DNA from: Acetobacteraceae bacterium
GTDB lineage: Bacteria; Pseudomonadota; Alphaproteobacteria; Acetobacterales; Acetobacteraceae
Length of the DNA stretch: 11,261 bases
Assembly: GCA_020853405.1 (NCBI GenBank)
Contig: JADYYZ010000250.1
Location: forward strand, 1-11,261
Direction: 5' to 3'
How positions within the stretch are numbered: the first letter of the stretch is position 1; the number at the start of each line of letters is the position of its first letter. The notes under the pieces were generated by a model. The model searched no databases and was not told the origin of the DNA. It saw only the letters and a list, made by a program, of their open reading frames with translations. This document shows positions 1 to 7,476 of the stretch, piece after piece. A program made the position numbers and the translations under genes.

Positions 1-2
1 CG

Positions 3-1244
3 CGCGACGGCTTCCGCCACGATGGCGATGCGACCGGCCTCGAGCTGGCCAAGGCGTTCCGGGCCAGTGGTGCTGCCTATCTGCCGGGCCGGCAGGTCTG
101 GCAGATCGAACCCGGGTTCGCGATCTATGCCAGCTGCGCCGGCAGATCCGAGAAACTGGCCGCCCGCGCGGTGCTGCTGGCGACCGGCGCGCAGGAGCGG
201 CCGGCGCCGTTCCCGGGCTGGACACTGCCTGGGGTGATGACGGTCGGTGCCGCGCAGATCCTGCTCAAGACATCCGGCCAGATCCCCGACGCGCCGGTGT
301 TGATCGCGGGCACCGGTCCGCTAATCCTGCTCTATGCCTGCCAGCTGCTCGCAGCGGGAGGCAGGATCGCGGCCATCCTCGATACCGCGCCGGCGACCAA
401 CCGCTCGGCGGCACTGCGCCACCTGCCGAAGGCGCTGGCGAATGCGCGCGATCTTGCCCGTGGATTCGGCTGGCTGCGGCAGATCAAGGCGGCCCGCGTG
501 CCGGTGGTGCGCAACGTGCAGTCGCTCAGCGCGGGCGGGCGTGATGCGCTCGAATCGATCAGCTACGCAACAGCCTCCGGCGAGCGCAAGACCGTGCCGG
601 CCAGCCTGCTGCTGGTGCATGAGGGGGTGATCCCGTCGATCCACATGCCGCTTTCGCTCGGCTGCGCCTATGCGTGGCGGGACGACCAGATGTGCTTCGC
701 GCCGACCGTCGATGACTGGGGCGAGAGCTCGGTCGCATCGCTCTATATCGCCGGCGACGGCGCCGGCATCGGTGGGGCGGCGGCCGCAACGCTCAAGGGC
801 GAGATCGCTGCGGTCGGGGCGGCGGCGAAACACGGAAAGATCGACAGCGCGAAGGCGGCGGCCACCGCGGCGCCGCTGCGGGCACGACTCGGCCGGGCGC
901 TCGCCACCCGCCCGATGCTCGATGCCCTCTACCGTCCGCGCCAGGAGATCCTGGCACCCGCCGACGATGTCATCGTCTGTCGGTGCGAGGAGGTGACGGC
1001 ACGCCAGATCAGATCCGCGGCCAGCGTCGGCATCGCCGGGCCGAACCAGGTGAAGTCGTTCACGCGCGCCGGCATGGGGCCGTGCCAGGGCCGGCAATGC
1101 GGCCACGTGGTCTCGGCTATGCTTGCGAAGGCAGCAGGCCACACGATGGACGAGACCGGCTTCTACCGCCTGCGACCGCCGCTGAAGCCGGTGACGCTGG
1201 GCGAGCTGGCCGCGCTCGAGACCCCGGAAGTCGAGATGCTCTGA
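3..1244 (+). CDS. FAD-dependent oxidoreductase with BFD-like [2Fe-2S] domain, opine oxidase subunit A / HcnB type (5' end missing)
   Basis: The reading frame is open from the window edge, leaving 413 residues and a normal TGA. Members of this family are somewhat longer (about 460-490 residues), so roughly the first 50 residues, including the N-terminal GxGxxG that binds FAD, lie upstream. Visible landmarks by fragment residue are an ATG-type loop (LLATGAQERP, 58-67), a second Rossmann glycine motif (AGTGP, 102-106), and the C-terminal FAD motif (YIAGDGAG, 248-255). The C-terminal BFD-like domain carries four cysteines in CxC...CxxxxC order (C326, C328, C361, C366), which should bind a [2Fe-2S] cluster. 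This arrangement is known from the A subunit of octopine/nopaline oxidases, HcnB, and related amino-acid dehydrogenase complexes. These oxidise a C-N bond together with a DadA-like B subunit and a small ferredoxin-like subunit, neither of which is in view. It converges on the GGT operon with a 16-bp gap. The family is secure; the substrate is unknown. Confidence 0.9.
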   Translation, partial: RDGFRHDGDATGLELAKAFRASGAAYLPGRQVWQIEPGFAIYASCAGRSEKLAARAVLLATGAQERPAPFPGWTLPGVMTVGAAQILLKTSGQIPDAPVLIAGTGPLILLYACQLLAAGGRIAAILDTAPATNRSAALRHLPKALANARDLARGFGWLRQIKAARVPVVRNVQSLSAGGRDALESISYATASGERKTVPASLLLVHEGVIPSIHMPLSLGCAYAWRDDQMCFAPTVDDWGESSVASLYIAGDGAGIGGAAAATLKGEIAAVGAAAKHGKIDSAKAAATAAPLRARLGRALATRPMLDALYRPRQEILAPADDVIVCRCEEVTARQIRSAASVGIAGPNQVKSFTRAGMGPCQGRQCGHVVSAMLAKAAGHTMDETGFYRLRPPLKPVTLGELAALETPEVEML

Positions 1245-1260
1245 CGCCCCTGCTGTGGCC

Positions 1261-2898
1261 TCAATACGCCGCAACCCCGCCGGCACGTGCGTCGCTGGCG
1301 GGCACCAGGCTGCCTGACCCATCCCGCCACACCGCGGCCGGCCGCCCGAACGGGTTGCCCCAGCCCGCGCCATCGACCAGCCGAGGCCGATGGCCGAACC
1401 CGCGCAAGTGCTCGATCGTCGCCGCGTCGATCCGTGCATCGAGCTCCAGGCCGTCGCCCTCGGCGTGCAGGCGCGGTGCGTCGATCGCTGCCTGCGGATC
1501 GAGCCCGTGGTCCAGCCGGTTCAGCAGCGCGTGCAGGATCGCGGTCTGGATGCGATAGCCGCCGGACGCACCAAGCGCGCCGATCGGGCCATCGGCGTCG
1601 GCAACGATCACCACCGGCGCCGCATAGAGCGGCATGCGGCCCGGCCCCACCGAGTTCGCATGGCCCGGCCGTGGATCGAACCACTGCATCGCGTTGCCCA
1701 GGAAGATTCCGGTCTCCGGCACCAGTACCAGCGAACCGAACGCGCTGCCCAGGCTGGTGATCAGGCTGGCTGCGTCACCGGCCTCGTTCATCGCGGAGAT
1801 CTGGGTGGTGCCGGTGAATGCGCCCTGGTGCGGCCAGGGATCACCGGCACTGATGGTGGCCTGTGCGCGCAAGGGGTCGATGCGCACTGCCATCCCGGCG
1901 GCGAACGATTTGCTGGCGAGCCCCTCCAGCGGGGCAGGGCCGAACGCCGGATCGGCGGCATGGGCGAAATTGTCGGTGAAAGCCTGGGCCAGTGCCTCGG
2001 CGATCAGGTGGCGCCCGGCAGCACTGCTGCAGCCGAGTGACGCGAGGTCGAAGCGTTCCAGGATGTTCAGGCACTCGACCAGGATCAGGTCGCCGCAGGT
2101 CACATACGACCAGCGCCGATACCGGTGCGCCGGCTGCGCGAAGACAGCGGGGCGGTAGAGGGCGAGATCGGACGCATCGACGAGGCCGCCCCCCGCCCCC
2201 ATCGCGCGCGCGATCGCCGCAGCAAGCGCCCCTTCGTAGAAGGCCGCACCACCCTGCGCCGCGATCATCCCGAGCGTTCCTGCCAGCGCCGAGAGATCGA
2301 AGCGGTGGCCGGGTCGGCCCGGTTGGGTCGGCCGTGGCGGCAGTCCATCGGGAAGCAGCCAGGATGCGGCGTCGGGGAACCGGCTGATCTCGGCGGCACG
2401 GGCGGCAATCGCGGCGACGAGCGGCGCCTCCGCCAAAATCCCCTGCCGCGCCAGCCCGATTGCGGGATCGACCAGCGCCGGCCAGGGCAGCCGGCCGAAT
2501 TTCCGGTGTGCTGTTTCCAGACCGGCAATCGCGCCAGGGATGCCGACCGCGAGGTGGCCCGTGGTGTCGATCCGCCCCGCGCTGCCGCCCTGCCTGGCCA
2601 GCGCCCCCTGGTACATGTCGGGGGTCGCGCCGGCGGGGGCGCGGATGAAGTGATCGATGCCGACCGCCTGCGCCTGGCCCGAGATCCAGACCGACATCCG
2701 CCCGTGGCCGCCGATGCCGCACATCTGCGGTTCGACCACGAACGATGCGAACGCGGCGGCGATTACCGCATCGACCACGCCGCCGCCCTGGCGCATGGCA
2801 TCGATTCCGACCTCGGCTGCCAGCTGGTGGCCTGCCGCCACCGCTCCCTTCGTGCCCGCGATCGGCGTACGACCGAGCGTCACCGCGCCGGGGCGCAT
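1261..2898 (-). CDS. GGT-family Ntn-hydrolase, downstream copy (called GGT-B here)
   Basis: A 545-residue gamma-glutamyltransferase-fold proenzyme. GGTs cut themselves before a threonine, which becomes the N-terminal nucleophile of the small subunit; here it is T364 in GTTQIS (codon 1807-1809), giving subunits of about 363 and 182 residues. Family landmarks are VVEPQMCGIGGHG (54-66), the ETGIFLGNAM stretch (395-404), ASGGYRI (444-450) and AIDAPRLH (471-478). There is no signal peptide, so a cytoplasmic location is expected. The start is the ATG whose A is shared with the TGA of the preceding gene (TGATG). No Shine-Dalgarno is visible, which suggests translational coupling. A longer upstream reading frame exists but lies inside the neighbour and has no family similarity. 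By eye against remembered E. coli GGT, the ligand residues R114, N411, Q430, D433, S462 and S463 become F84, G384, A403, W406, Y425 and A426, and the lid loop is missing. Specificity for gamma-glutamyl groups is therefore doubtful; hydrolysis of another amide is possible. Confidence 0.92.
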   Translation of the reverse strand: MRPGAVTLGRTPIAGTKGAVAAGHQLAAEVGIDAMRQGGGVVDAVIAAAFASFVVEPQMCGIGGHGRMSVWISGQAQAVGIDHFIRAPAGATPDMYQGALARQGGSAGRIDTTGHLAVGIPGAIAGLETAHRKFGRLPWPALVDPAIGLARQGILAEAPLVAAIAARAAEISRFPDAASWLLPDGLPPRPTQPGRPGHRFDLSALAGTLGMIAAQGGAAFYEGALAAAIARAMGAGGGLVDASDLALYRPAVFAQPAHRYRRWSYVTCGDLILVECLNILERFDLASLGCSSAAGRHLIAEALAQAFTDNFAHAADPAFGPAPLEGLASKSFAAGMAVRIDPLRAQATISAGDPWPHQGAFTGTTQISAMNEAGDAASLITSLGSAFGSLVLVPETGIFLGNAMQWFDPRPGHANSVGPGRMPLYAAPVVIVADADGPIGALGASGGYRIQTAILHALLNRLDHGLDPQAAIDAPRLHAEGDGLELDARIDAATIEHLRGFGHRPRLVDGAGWGNPFGRPAAVWRDGSGSLVPASDARAGGVAAY

Positions 2899-4607
2899 CA
2901 GAGTGCCGCGGCGGCGCTCGCCCAGGCAGGGCCGCTGCCGCCGCGCAGCACGCCATCGGGCCGATCGCGCGTGATCGCGTTGACGCGCCCGAATGCGTTC
3001 AGGCCGGGGCTGTCGGCCTGCACCACCACCTCGTGGCCGAGTGCTGCGAGGCCATCCCGCACGGCGCGGGAAATGCGCGCATCGACGAAGGTCGCTTTGC
3101 CCTGGCAATGCACCCGCGGCGCGTCGATGGCCGCCTGCGGGCCAAGGCCGAAATCCTGCGTGTGCAGGAAGGCATGCAGCACGCCGCTGGTGATGCGGTA
3201 CCCGCCCGAGCCGCAGCCGGCGAAGCACGCCGCGCCGTCGCGGGTCGCAACCAGTGCCGGGACCGCGAAAATCGGCATCTTACCGGGCCGGATGCAGTTC
3301 ATCGCCTCCGGCCGCGGATCGAAATTCTGCATCGCGTTGTTCAGCACGATGCCGGTGCCCGGCACCAGCGCCAGCGAACCGAAGCCGCTGGTCAGGCTGG
3401 TGATCAGCGCCGCCATGTTGCCCTCGTTGTCGGCGGCGGCCATCTGGCTGGTGCCGGAAAACCGGGCGCTGCCGGGTTCGGTCGCGATGCGCGCCGGCCG
3501 TGCGGCCGATTCCTCGAACGGCCAGGGGTCGGCCGGTGCGACCGGGCGCGCAAGCGCGCGATCGAGCGATAGCCCGGCGGCGCGGGCCGCGCCGAATGCC
3601 GGGCTTGCCAGCCCCTGCACTGGGGCTGCCTCGAAATCCGGATCGCCATAGTGCGTCATGCTGTCGACGAAGCCGCATGCCAACGCCTCGGCCACCAGGT
3701 GGCGGAACTGCAGGCTGTCGCGGCCGAACTGCGGAAGATCGAAGGCGGAGAGGATGTTCAGCGCCTCGCTGCCCACCTGGTCGTAGCCGGTGATGTAGTT
3801 CATGCAGCGATAGCCGCCCGGCGTCTCGTGCAGGATGCGCGGGCGATAGGCGGCAAGGTCGGCCTCGGAAATCATGCCGCCACCGGCACGGCATGCGGCG
3901 GCGATCGCCGCGGCAACCGGCCCCTCGTAGAAGCCGCGCGCGCCCTCGGCGGCGATGCGGCGAAGCGTGCGCGCAAGGTCGGTGCAGTCCAGCCGGTCGC
4001 CGCCTCCCTGCTGGCCCGGCGGCGTCGGTGGCGCGCCGTCGCGCAGCAGCCAGGAAGCGAGCGCCGGCATGGCGCTGATCGCCTCGAAGCGTTCCGCGAT
4101 CACCAGCAGCAGCTGCCAGCTCACCGGAAGCCCTGCCTCGGCGGCGGCGATCGCCGGTTCCAGGACCTGGGCAAGCGGCAGCCGGCCGAACATCGCGTGC
4201 GCCGCGCACAGGCCGGAAACCGCACCCGGCACGGCAGGGGCGAGCCAGCCCTGCTCGGCCCGCATCGCCTGCGTGTGCGGGAAGCCGTAGTACTTCATCG
4301 GCTTTGCGGGATCGACCGGGAACATGTCGGGGCGCGCGGCGGATGGTGCGCGCACATAGTGGTCGATGGTGACGAACGCGTTGTCGCGCGCGCTGAACAG
4401 GGCAAGATGGCCGTAGCCGCCGAGGCCGCATTGCGCCGGTTCGACGACAAAGCCGGTGAAGGCGGCGGCGACCAGCGCGTCGATGGCGTTGCCGCCTGCC
4501 TCGATCATGGCGATGCCCGCGGCGGCTTCGGCCGGGTCGCCGCCGGTGACCACGGCGCGGGTGCCGGCAACCTCGGTGCGGCTGGCCAGCATGCTGCTTT
4601 CGATCAT
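2898..4607 (-). CDS. GGT-family Ntn-hydrolase, upstream copy (called GGT-A here)
   Basis: A 569-residue paralogue of the following gene and likewise a self-cleaving GGT-fold hydrolase. The expected nucleophile is T386 in SGTSQM (codon 3450-3452), giving subunits of about 385 and 184 residues. Landmarks are VVEPAQCGLGGYGH (54-67), APSAARPDMF (87-96), PGTGIVLNNAM (416-426), GSGGYRIT (466-473) and AIDAPRVH (493-500). The N-terminus shows no signal peptide. The ATG at 4607 overlaps the ATPase stop as ATGA and has an AGGAAA ribosome site just upstream. The E. coli gamma-glutamyl ligands R114, N411, Q430, D433, S462 and S463 align by eye with Y84, T406, A425, N428, F447 and A448, so the pocket is rebuilt as in its sister but with different residues at several places. 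Extra sequence around residues 97-120, between the APSAARPDMF motif and the next shared block, accounts for much of its greater length. Its substrate is presumably delivered by the transporter encoded upstream in the same operon. Confidence 0.92.
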   Translation of the reverse strand: MIESSMLASRTEVAGTRAVVTGGDPAEAAAGIAMIEAGGNAIDALVAAAFTGFVVEPAQCGLGGYGHLALFSARDNAFVTIDHYVRAPSAARPDMFPVDPAKPMKYYGFPHTQAMRAEQGWLAPAVPGAVSGLCAAHAMFGRLPLAQVLEPAIAAAEAGLPVSWQLLLVIAERFEAISAMPALASWLLRDGAPPTPPGQQGGGDRLDCTDLARTLRRIAAEGARGFYEGPVAAAIAAACRAGGGMISEADLAAYRPRILHETPGGYRCMNYITGYDQVGSEALNILSAFDLPQFGRDSLQFRHLVAEALACGFVDSMTHYGDPDFEAAPVQGLASPAFGAARAAGLSLDRALARPVAPADPWPFEESAARPARIATEPGSARFSGTSQMAAADNEGNMAALITSLTSGFGSLALVPGTGIVLNNAMQNFDPRPEAMNCIRPGKMPIFAVPALVATRDGAACFAGCGSGGYRITSGVLHAFLHTQDFGLGPQAAIDAPRVHCQGKATFVDARISRAVRDGLAALGHEVVVQADSPGLNAFGRVNAITRDRPDGVLRGGSGPAWASAAAAL

Positions 4608-6637
4608 GGGATTTCCTGTTGCATCAGCTCGGCAAGCGGGCGGTGGCAGGCGATGCGGTGGCCATCCGGACCCAGCTGTTCGGGCGGGAATTCGCGGGCG
4701 CAGCGATCGTCGAGCCGCATCGGGCAGCGTGCCAGGAAGGGACATCCCTGCTCCGGATCGAGGGCATCCGGCTGGCGGGCGGGCGTCGCCGGCGCCGCCG
4801 GCGCAACCTTGTCGAGGCGCGGCTCCGCGGCCAGCAGCGCGGCGGTATAGGGGTGGAAGGGGGGCGCGAAGACACGCGCCGCCGGTCCTGCTTCCATCAG
4901 CCGCCCGCGATACAGCACTACCACCTGGTCGGCCACGTAGCGCACCAGCGCCAGGTCATGGCTGATCAGCAGCAGCGTGGTGCCGCGGCTTTGCTGTGCC
5001 TGCATCAGCACGTCGATCACCGCCGCGCGCACCGAGACATCGAGTGCGGCGACCGGTTCGTCGGCGACCACGATCGAGGGCTCGCCGATGAAGGCGCGGG
5101 CGATCGCCACGCGCTGCTTCTGCCCGCCCGACAGCTGGCGCGGCCTGCGGCCGGAAATGTCGGCGGCCAGCCGCACCTCGCGCAGCAGCGCCTCGGTCCG
5201 CGCCGCCGCCTCGGCACGCCGGCCCGCCAGAAGCCGGCGCGCGACCCGCATGATCTGCCAGCCGATACGGTAGCTGGGGTTCAGCGTTTCGTCCGGGTTC
5301 TGGAACACCATCTGCATCTTCGCGCACTGGGCGGGGGTGCGGCGGGTCACCGGCAGCTGCGCGAAATCGTCGCCGCCGACGGTGATGCTGCCCGAGGTCG
5401 CGCGCTCGAGCCCGGTCAGGATGCGTGCGAAGGTCGTCTTGCCCGATCCCGACTCGCCGACGATCGCAAGTGTCCGGGCGGCCGGCGCGGTGAAGGTCAG
5501 CTGGCGGTTCGCGCGGAGGCGCGCGGTTCTGCCGAACAGTCCGGCAAGGCCCGCGCGCGGGACCGCGAATTCCTTGGTGAGATCGATCACCTCGACTGCA
5601 TCGCCCGTCCGCCCGGCGTCGCCGGCAGCCGGCGTTGCGGGCGCCGGCGGGTCATCGGCGATCTCGGCGTGGCGAAGGCAGCGCACGGCGCGCGACGGGC
5701 CGATCCGGGCCAGTTCCGGATGGCGCTGGTCGCAGCGGCCGGGCACTTCATGGCGGCAGCGCGGCGCGAACCAGCAGCCGCCTGGCCGGTCGGAAGGTGC
5801 CGGGATGCTGCCGGGGATCGCCAGCAGGGGCTGCGTATGCTTGTCGGCGCCTGCCATCGGCAGGCAGCGCAGTAACCCTTGCGTATAGGGATGCAGCGGC
5901 CGGCCCAGAACCTCCGCGGTCAGTCCCTCCTCGACGATCTCGCCGGCATACATGACCGCGATGCGGCCGCAGACCTGCGCGATGAGCGCCAGGTTGTGCG
6001 AGATGTAGAGAAGCCCAGTGCCGCGCCGGCGGCTGAGCTCGGCGATCAGCGCCACGACCTCCGCTTCGACCGTCACATCAAGCCCGGTCGTCGGCTCATC
6101 CAGCAGCAGCAGCGCCGGCTCGGCAAGCAGCGCCATCGCGACCACGACCCGCTGCTGCTGGCCGCCGGACAGCTGGTGGGGAAAGGCGCGCAGCACGCGG
6201 TCGTGATCGGGCAGGCGCACATCATCGAGCATCGCGGCGGCACGGGCACGGACGGCCGCGCCGGAGAGCCCGGCGTGCACGCGGAGCACCTCGCCGAGCT
6301 GCGCGCCGATGGTCATGCAGGGATTGAGCGCGGCCATCGCCTCCTGGAACACCATGGCGATGCGACCGCCGCGCACCCGCCGCAGCGCCGCGGCGGAAAG
6401 TCCCGCCATGTCGGCGCCGTCGAACATCACGCGCCCGCCGGTGATCCGCCCGCCGCCGCCGAAATGCCGCATCAGCGCGAACGCGATGGTCGACTTGCCG
6501 CAGCCGGATTCGCCGACCAGGCCGAGGCTCTCGCCCGCGGCAAGCGCGAACGACACACGCGCCACGGCCGGCACCTCGCCGCCGCGGGTCGCGTAGGAGA
6601 TCGAGAGGTCCTCGACCCCAAGGAGCGGCGCCGCCAT
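4604..6637 (-). CDS. Fused dipeptide/oligopeptide ABC transporter ATP-binding protein (DppD-DppF type)
   Basis: A 677-residue protein with two complete ABC ATPase domains, as in GsiA or YejF, so a single polypeptide supplies both nucleotide-binding sites. Domain 1 has Walker A GESGCGKST (42-50), Q-loop Q98, signature LSGGQ (156-160), Walker B LLLLDEP (176-182) and switch H214. Domain 2 has Walker A GESGSGKTT (394-402), Q-loop Q446, signature LSGGQ (502-506), Walker B VVADEP (523-528) and switch H560. Each half ends in an oligo_HPY extension, HPYTQGLL (249-256) and HPYTAALL (595-602), followed by four cysteines: C288, C294, C302 and C320, then C632, C638, C646 and C664. The linker, about 325-345, is rich in Ala and Pro. 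The start ATG has GAGGGA seven bases upstream and follows the DppC stop by 3 bp; the stop overlaps GGT-A. It should energise import by the adjacent permeases from the cytoplasmic face. Confidence 0.96.
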   Translation of the reverse strand: MAAPLLGVEDLSISYATRGGEVPAVARVSFALAAGESLGLVGESGCGKSTIAFALMRHFGGGGRITGGRVMFDGADMAGLSAAALRRVRGGRIAMVFQEAMAALNPCMTIGAQLGEVLRVHAGLSGAAVRARAAAMLDDVRLPDHDRVLRAFPHQLSGGQQQRVVVAMALLAEPALLLLDEPTTGLDVTVEAEVVALIAELSRRRGTGLLYISHNLALIAQVCGRIAVMYAGEIVEEGLTAEVLGRPLHPYTQGLLRCLPMAGADKHTQPLLAIPGSIPAPSDRPGGCWFAPRCRHEVPGRCDQRHPELARIGPSRAVRCLRHAEIADDPPAPATPAAGDAGRTGDAVEVIDLTKEFAVPRAGLAGLFGRTARLRANRQLTFTAPAARTLAIVGESGSGKTTFARILTGLERATSGSITVGGDDFAQLPVTRRTPAQCAKMQMVFQNPDETLNPSYRIGWQIMRVARRLLAGRRAEAAARTEALLREVRLAADISGRRPRQLSGGQKQRVAIARAFIGEPSIVVADEPVAALDVSVRAAVIDVLMQAQQSRGTTLLLISHDLALVRYVADQVVVLYRGRLMEAGPAARVFAPPFHPYTAALLAAEPRLDKVAPAAPATPARQPDALDPEQGCPFLARCPMRLDDRCAREFPPEQLGPDGHRIACHRPLAELMQQEIP

Positions 6638-6640
6638 CGC

Positions 6641-7474
6641 TCAGTCCCTCAGCGACACTTCGCGGAGCCCGTCGGCGATCAGGTTGAAGCCCAGCACCAG
6701 TGACGAGACCGCAATGCAGGGGAACACCACCATGTGCGGGAATACCAGCGCGAAGTGGCGTGATTCGCTGATCATGCCGCCCCAGTCGGGTGTCGGCGGC
6801 GGCAGCCCGAGGCCAAGGAAGCCCAGCGTGCCGATGGTGATCGTGACATAGCCGAGCCGCAGGCAAAGATCGACGATCAGCGGCCCGCGCGCGTTGGGAA
6901 GGATCTCGACGAACAGGATGCCACTCAGCGGTTCGCCGCGCATCTCGGCCGCGGCGACATAGGCTCGGCTGCGGAGCTCCAGCACGACGCCCCGCACCAG
7001 GCGCATGATGCCGGGGCTGCTGGTGATCACCACCGCCACCACGATGTTCAGCGCCGAGGCGCCGAAGCGCTGGATGATCACGATGTAGAGCACGAGCACC
7101 GGGAAGGCGAGCACGATGTCGGATGCGCGCGACAGCAGCTCGTCGATCCAGCCGCCGCGATAGCCGGCGAGGAGCCCGGCGCTGACCCCGACCGCATAGG
7201 CGCACAGGGTCGCCAGCGGCGCAAAGATCAGCACGGTGCGCCCGCCCCAGATCAGGCGCGAGAGGATGTCGCGGCCCAGATGATCGGCGCCCAGAAGCAG
7301 CATCCGCCCATCGGGCAGGCGCTCTCCCGGCAGCGCCATCGGCAACAGCGTCGCGTTGGGGCCGAACGGCGCCAGCAGCGGCGCTGCCACCGCGACCGCG
7401 ATCCAGAACAGCACGATCAGCCAGCCGGCGGCCAGCACGCGGCTTTCGCCGAGCATCGCATGCGCCGAGCGCAT
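6641..7474 (-). CDS. Dipeptide ABC transporter permease, DppC type
   Basis: A 277-residue inner-membrane permease of the DppC/OppC/GsiD class. After a short cytoplasmic N-terminus, TM1 (about 15-35) leads to the periplasmic loop with LGADHLGRD (61-69), the hallmark of the C-type subunit. Further hydrophobic segments lie near 82-106, 118-135, 141-151, 200-222 and 245-265. The ATPase-docking EAA loop is YVAAAEMRGEPLSGI (172-186) followed by LPNARGPLIV (192-201). The C-terminal motifs LGLPPPTPDWGGMI (222-235) and NLIADGLRE (264-272) are also typical. The ATG at 7474 begins 2 bp after the DppB-type stop; no strong Shine-Dalgarno is visible, so coupling is likely. A second in-frame ATG at 7456 is possible but less attractive. 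It pairs with the upstream permease to form the channel; the transported molecule cannot be read from the sequence. Confidence 0.95.
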   Translation of the reverse strand: MRSAHAMLGESRVLAAGWLIVLFWIAVAVAAPLLAPFGPNATLLPMALPGERLPDGRMLLLGADHLGRDILSRLIWGGRTVLIFAPLATLCAYAVGVSAGLLAGYRGGWIDELLSRASDIVLAFPVLVLYIVIIQRFGASALNIVVAVVITSSPGIMRLVRGVVLELRSRAYVAAAEMRGEPLSGILFVEILPNARGPLIVDLCLRLGYVTITIGTLGFLGLGLPPPTPDWGGMISESRHFALVFPHMVVFPCIAVSSLVLGFNLIADGLREVSLRD

Positions 7475-7476
7475 CG

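Noticed and set aside
2899..3228. Possible 110-codon N-terminal extension of GGT-B
   Set aside because: The extension lies wholly inside the GGT-A coding region in another frame and resembles no GGT sequence. The TGATG coupling gives a start matching the family.
2125..3651. 508-codon plus-strand frame across both GGT genes
   Set aside because: It spans the junction of two well-supported minus-strand genes, has no recognisable domain, and is Arg/Pro rich.
4608..4745. Possible 46-codon N-terminal extension of GGT-A
   Set aside because: It overlaps the ATPase C-terminus in another frame; the ATG at 4607 has an AGGAAA site and the usual ATGA overlap.
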